Assembly: GCF_016461715.1 (NCBI RefSeq)
Contig: NZ_JAEMUI010000006.1
Location: 62,001-126,000 of the forward strand
DNA: 64,000 nucleotides
Source: Marinomonas spartinae
GTDB lineage: Bacteria; Pseudomonadota; Gammaproteobacteria; Pseudomonadales; Marinomonadaceae
Direction: 5' to 3'
Shown here one piece after another: positions 63,194-64,000 of the stretch (positions are counted from its first letter, which is position 1; each line of letters starts with the position of its first letter). The position numbers and the translations under genes are program-made. Below the pieces are notes generated by a model. That model searched no databases. It saw only the letters and a list, made by a program, of their open reading frames with translations, and had not been told where the DNA came from.

Positions 63194-64000
63194 ATGGCTA
63201 ATATTCGTACGATTTCTTTTGATGCCATCGTTATTGGCGGTGGTGGCGCTGGTATGCGTGCCGCACTTCAGTTAACTGAATCTGGTTTGAACACTGCCTG
63301 TATAACAAAAGTATTTCCAACTCGTTCTCATACGGTATCTGCTCAAGGTGGTATTACCTGTGCGATCGCCAGTGAGGATCCAAATGACGATTGGCGTTGG
63401 CACATGTATGACACCGTAAAAGGGTCAGATTACATTGGCGATCAAGAGGCAGTCGAGTACATGTGTTCTGTTGGCCCGCAAGCTGTTTTTGAGCTTGAGC
63501 ACATGGGGCTACCATTTTCTCGTAAAGAGAATGGCCGTATTTATCAGCGTCCTTTCGGTGGTCAATCTAAGGGCCCAAACGATACCACTCAAGCGGCTCG
63601 TACTTGTGCTGCAGCGGACCGTACAGGTCATGCGCTATTGCATACTTTATATCAGGGTAATCTTAAAGGCGGTACCACCTTCTTTAACGAATGGTATGCA
63701 ATTGACTTGGTGAAAAATAAAGAAGATGCGGTGGTCGGTGTTGTTGCGATTTGTATCGAAACTGGCGAGACCGTCTATCTGAAAGCGAAAGCAACGGTAA
63801 TTGCTACTGGTGGTGCTGGTCGTATTTTCCAATCGACTACAAATGCTCACATTAATACGGGTGATGGGGTTGCGATGGCACTACGTGCTGGTTTCCCTGC
63901 TCAAGATATGGAAATGTGGCAATTCCACCCAACTGGTATTTATGGTGCAGGTACACTCGTTACTGAAGGTTGTCGTGGTGAAGGTGGTTACCTAATTAAT
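63194..64000 (+). CDS. sdhA: Succinate dehydrogenase flavoprotein subunit, N-terminal part (cut by window edge)
   Basis: The first 269 codons of SdhA, open at the window end (the family is about 590 residues). The FAD dinucleotide loop is [18 protein letters not shown]. The FAD-linking His is in [13 protein letters not shown], and [76 protein letters not shown] and MWQFHPTGI follow. It starts four bases after the sdhD stop. sdhB would follow outside the window. Confidence 0.98.
   Translation, partial: MANIRTISFDAIVIGGGGAGMRAALQLTESGLNTACITKVFPTRSHTVSAQGGITCAIASEDPNDDWRWHMYDTVKGSDYIGDQEAVEYMCSVGPQAVFELEHMGLPFSRKENGRIYQRPFGGQSKGPNDTTQAARTCAAADRTGHALLHTLYQGNLKGGTTFFNEWYAIDLVKNKEDAVVGVVAICIETGETVYLKAKATVIATGGAGRIFQSTTNAHINTGDGVAMALRAGFPAQDMEMWQFHPTGIYGAGTLVTEGCRGEGGYLIN

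Overview
The window reads as a chromosomal core segment of a marine gammaproteobacterium. The gene order gyrA-serC-pheA-tyrA/aroA-cmk-rpsA, the purM-purN-DUF3108 block next to a DUF2066 gene, FabV as enoyl-ACP reductase, and the Lap adhesin-release genes together point to the Pseudomonas/Oceanospirillales side. Moderate G+C and overall gene content suggest a Marinomonas-like organism (inference; no rRNA is present to confirm it). I see no tRNA, rRNA, CRISPR array, phage, transposase or other mobile element, and base and codon use look even throughout.

Layout. 1-3.6 kb: the start of a chemotaxis receptor (cut by the window edge), a DUF3301 protein, a Fur-boxed operon of a PchR-like AraC regulator and a flavodoxin, and an OmpA-family lipoprotein. 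3.6-12.9 kb: AEC transporter, BaeSR two-component system, a PLP aminotransferase, a YebC/YeeN-type regulator, two tiny Cys-rich proteins, a glycosyltransferase, FabV and an unrecognised secreted protein. 13-24.8 kb: yciK and ubiG diverging from gyrA, then serC, pheA, a tyrA-aroA fusion, cmk and rpsA. 24.8-37 kb: trmO, proA, then nadD-rsfS-rlmH-mrdA-rodA-mltB-rlpA-dacA-ybeD-lipB-lipA, the NAD / ribosome-silencing / cell-elongation / lipoate cluster. 37-47.7 kb: speA, an unusual two-domain acetyltransferase, a cupin-like protein, parC, a pair of bacterioferritin subunits, bfd, a DsbA-like protein, a Tag-like glycosylase, pdxJ and a DTW tRNA-modification enzyme. 47.8-55.8 kb: DUF1244, lapG, lapD, lapB, lapC and a LuxR-type regulator. 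55.9-64 kb: mobA, DUF3108, purN, purM, DUF2066, gltA and divergent sdhC-sdhD-sdhA (sdhA cut by the window edge).

How genes work together. mrdA/rodA with mltB, rlpA and dacA build and trim the lateral cell wall. lipB/lipA make lipoate for dehydrogenases that feed gltA and the sdh operon. serC, pheA and tyrA serve serine and aromatic amino-acid synthesis. lapG/lapD/lapB/lapC form a c-di-GMP-controlled surface-adhesin secretion and release system, with no adhesin gene in the window.

Most notable observations: (1) the AroA half of the TyrA-AroA fusion keeps its full length but has lost most EPSP-synthase active-site residues, so it looks like a pseudoenzyme; (2) the two tandem bacterioferritins have complementary defects (one lacks the haem Met, the other lacks four of six ferroxidase ligands), implying a mixed-subunit ferritin; (3) GyrA carries Val at the quinolone-determining position 83; (4) an antibiotic-biosynthesis-monooxygenase-like domain is fused to a RimJ-type acetyltransferase; (5) several well-formed palindromes or interleaved inverted repeats sit at promoters or leaders (aminotransferase, parC, gltA, the region after rpsA).
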